DNA of 5,406 nt from Bacteroidales bacterium. GTDB taxonomy: Bacteria > Bacteroidota > Bacteroidia > Bacteroidales > UBA932. Shown here piece after piece: positions 4,289 through 5,406 of this stretch. The position numbers and the translations under genes were made by a program. Location of the stretch: positions 1 through 5,406 of the forward strand of contig JAFZIX010000247.1 in the NCBI GenBank assembly GCA_017554135.1, written 5' to 3'. Position 1 is the first letter of the stretch; every line of letters begins with the position of its first letter. Under the pieces are notes generated by a model, which saw nothing but the letters and a program-made list of their open reading frames with translations, did not search any database and had not been told where the DNA came from.

Positions 4289-5406
4289 ATGAAAAAGTTA
4301 TACTTCATCGCTATCGCCCTGCTCCTGGGTGGCTCCCTGGCAGCAAAAAAGGCGGAACCCGTCTTTAACATCATTCCTGAACCCGAGAGCATCAGCGTTG
4401 CCAAGGGCACCTTCAAGGTCAAAGGCGCCAACTTCAACTATGATTCTTTCCTCGAACCCCGCACCGTAGCCGCCATCGCCCAACTTTCGGACGGCATAGC
4501 GCTCGGCAGCGGCAAGGTCAGCAGCCTCGCTGCCGCGGCCGGCGTGAATTACGGCACTCCCATCGAATCGCTTCGCGGAGTGTATTTCCTGAAGGATGCC
4601 ACCATGAAGCCGGAGGAATACAAGATTGAAATTGCCCCTAACGCGGTCAAAATCACTGCGTTAGACCACAACGGCTTCCTCTATGCCATCAGCAGCTTCA
4701 AGCAGTTGCTGCCCGTGGAAATATACAGCGGCAAGCCTGCGGTCAAGGCGGACTGGAAGCTGCCCTGCTGCACCATCAAGGATGCCCCTCGCTTTGCCTA
4801 CAGGGGCATTATGCTGGACTGCGCCCGCCATTTCTTCACGGTGGATGAGGTCAAGAAATACCTGGATGTGGCGGCGATGTACAAAATCAACCGCTTCCAC
4901 TGGCATCTCACCGAAGACCAGGGCTGGCGCCTGGAGATCAAGAAGTATCCCCTCCTCACCGAGATAGGATCCTTCCGCGCCGGCACCCAGACCACCAAGG
5001 ACCGCAGTGTGCACGACGGCAAGCGCTATGGCGGATACTACACCCAGGCGCAGGTGAAGGAGATAGTGGAGTATGCGGATAAACTCGGCATCATCGTCAT
5101 CCCCGAACTCGACCTCCCCGGCCACATGCTCGGAGCGCTGGCGTCCTACCCCTGGCTTGGCTGCACCGGCGGCCCTTACCAGGTCTGGACCCGCTGGGGT
5201 GTCTGCGACCAGGTTCTCTGCGTGGGTAAGGAAACTACCTTCGAGTTCCTCTTCAACGTGCTGGACGAGATCTGCGACACCTTATACAACGGTTATGATT
5301 TTGAGGCCGATCACAAGTATACTCCTTCGGGAGTGATAGAGCTCTCCTCAATGGAGCGCACCGAGCTGCTTCAATACCTTGGCTATACGTTTGAGGACAT
5401 AAGCGG
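4289..5406 (+). CDS. Exported GH20 beta-N-acetylhexosaminidase, incomplete; 3' part is foreign to the family
   Basis: The first 372 codons are visible and the frame runs off the window. Residues 1-20 form a signal peptide (KK, then a hydrophobic core ending GGSLAA) with no lipobox cysteine, so a periplasmic, signal-peptidase-I product is likely. Residues about 25-160 match the GH20 N-terminal domain (EPVFNIIPEPESI, GVYFLKD, DHNGFLYAISSFKQLLP). Residues about 168-330 match the first half of the catalytic barrel: RFAYRGIMLDCARHFF, INRFHWHLTEDQGWRLEIKKYP, GGYYTQAQVKEIVEYA and IPELDLPGHM. The enzyme family removes terminal N-acetylglucosamine or N-acetylgalactosamine from glycans using a neighbouring Asp-Glu pair in a GGDE-like motif. 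That motif should lie about 10-15 residues after VLDEICD (324-330) but is absent; from residue 331 the protein no longer looks like GH20 (see 5279-5406). It sits two bases after the transporter genes, so it is probably cotranscribed. Confidence 0.85.
   Translation, partial: MKKLYFIAIALLLGGSLAAKKAEPVFNIIPEPESISVAKGTFKVKGANFNYDSFLEPRTVAAIAQLSDGIALGSGKVSSLAAAAGVNYGTPIESLRGVYFLKDATMKPEEYKIEIAPNAVKITALDHNGFLYAISSFKQLLPVEIYSGKPAVKADWKLPCCTIKDAPRFAYRGIMLDCARHFFTVDEVKKYLDVAAMYKINRFHWHLTEDQGWRLEIKKYPLLTEIGSFRAGTQTTKDRSVHDGKRYGGYYTQAQVKEIVEYADKLGIIVIPELDLPGHMLGALASYPWLGCTGGPYQVWTRWGVCDQVLCVGKETTFEFLFNVLDEICDTLYNGYDFEADHKYTPSGVIELSSMERTELLQYLGYTFEDIS
5279..5406 (+). other. Unrecognised in-frame continuation after GH20 breakpoint
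   Basis: From residue 331 the hexosaminidase frame reads TLYNGYDFEADHKYT, then PSGVIELSSMERTELLQYLG, and stays open to the window edge. I recognise no family. None of the three forward frames encodes the expected FPS..IHIGGDE, so a simple indel does not explain it. Base composition also shifts visibly toward AT after about 5279. The smooth in-frame join does not prove a real fusion, since one random junction in three is in frame. Options are a recombination or insertion breakpoint that cut the enzyme off, a true fusion, or an assembly chimera close to a contig end. Confidence 0.55.

Noticed and set aside
4661..5125. 154-codon minus-strand open frame inside the hexosaminidase
   Set aside because: It is antisense to a well-supported GH20 domain in GC-rich sequence, and its translation shows no recognisable family.
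1..5406. CRISPR array
   Set aside because: No regularly spaced direct repeats with unique spacers are present; the repeats seen are inverted pairs and one short direct pair.

Overview
The window most resembles a GC-rich member of the Bacteroidales, probably gut-associated. Three things point that way: a tyrosine recombinase of the type found on Bacteroidetes mobile elements, a promoter with the Bacteroidetes -33/-7 pattern (TTG, about 20 bases, TAnnTTTG), and a two-subunit small chromate-type transporter next to an exported GH20 glycosidase. No genus can be named. Gene order is: tail of a helix-turn-helix protein (+, about 2-352); a three-gene minus-strand cassette (397-1333); a tyrosine integrase (1368-2732, minus); a structured intergenic region (2733-3168); two chromate-transporter half-size subunits (3169-4286, +); and a GH20 hexosaminidase (from 4289, +) whose family-like sequence ends near 5279.

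The minus-strand block looks like a small mobile island set into a GC-richer chromosome. The integrase has a complete active site (R297, K320, H400, R403, H426, Y435) and is followed by three tightly coupled small genes: a DUF3791-like protein, a DUF3990-like putative ADP-ribosyltransferase with H5, Y30 and E149, and an unnamed 74-residue protein. The last three are joined by ATGA start/stop overlaps. A hairpin with a T-run at 349-376 closes the unit. This is a candidate toxin-antitoxin or defence-type cargo module travelling with an integrase. The two small proteins flanking the transferase can be aligned to each other without gaps, so they may be related partners.

The 436-base gap between the integrase and the transporter genes holds the integrase promoter, a palindrome at its expected transcription start, an 11-base-period direct repeat, an orphan plus-strand terminator-like structure directly after a possible tRNA-3'-end-like att sequence, and a block of nested inverted repeats including a 23-base pair of arms with one mismatch.

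The right-hand plus-strand genes are packed as an operon (1-base overlap, then a 2-base gap). The GH20 protein has a signal peptide, the GH20b-like N-terminal domain and the first half of the catalytic barrel. It then switches in frame, just before the expected catalytic Asp-Glu motif, to sequence I do not recognise. This is either a real gene fusion or breakpoint, or an assembly chimera near a contig end.
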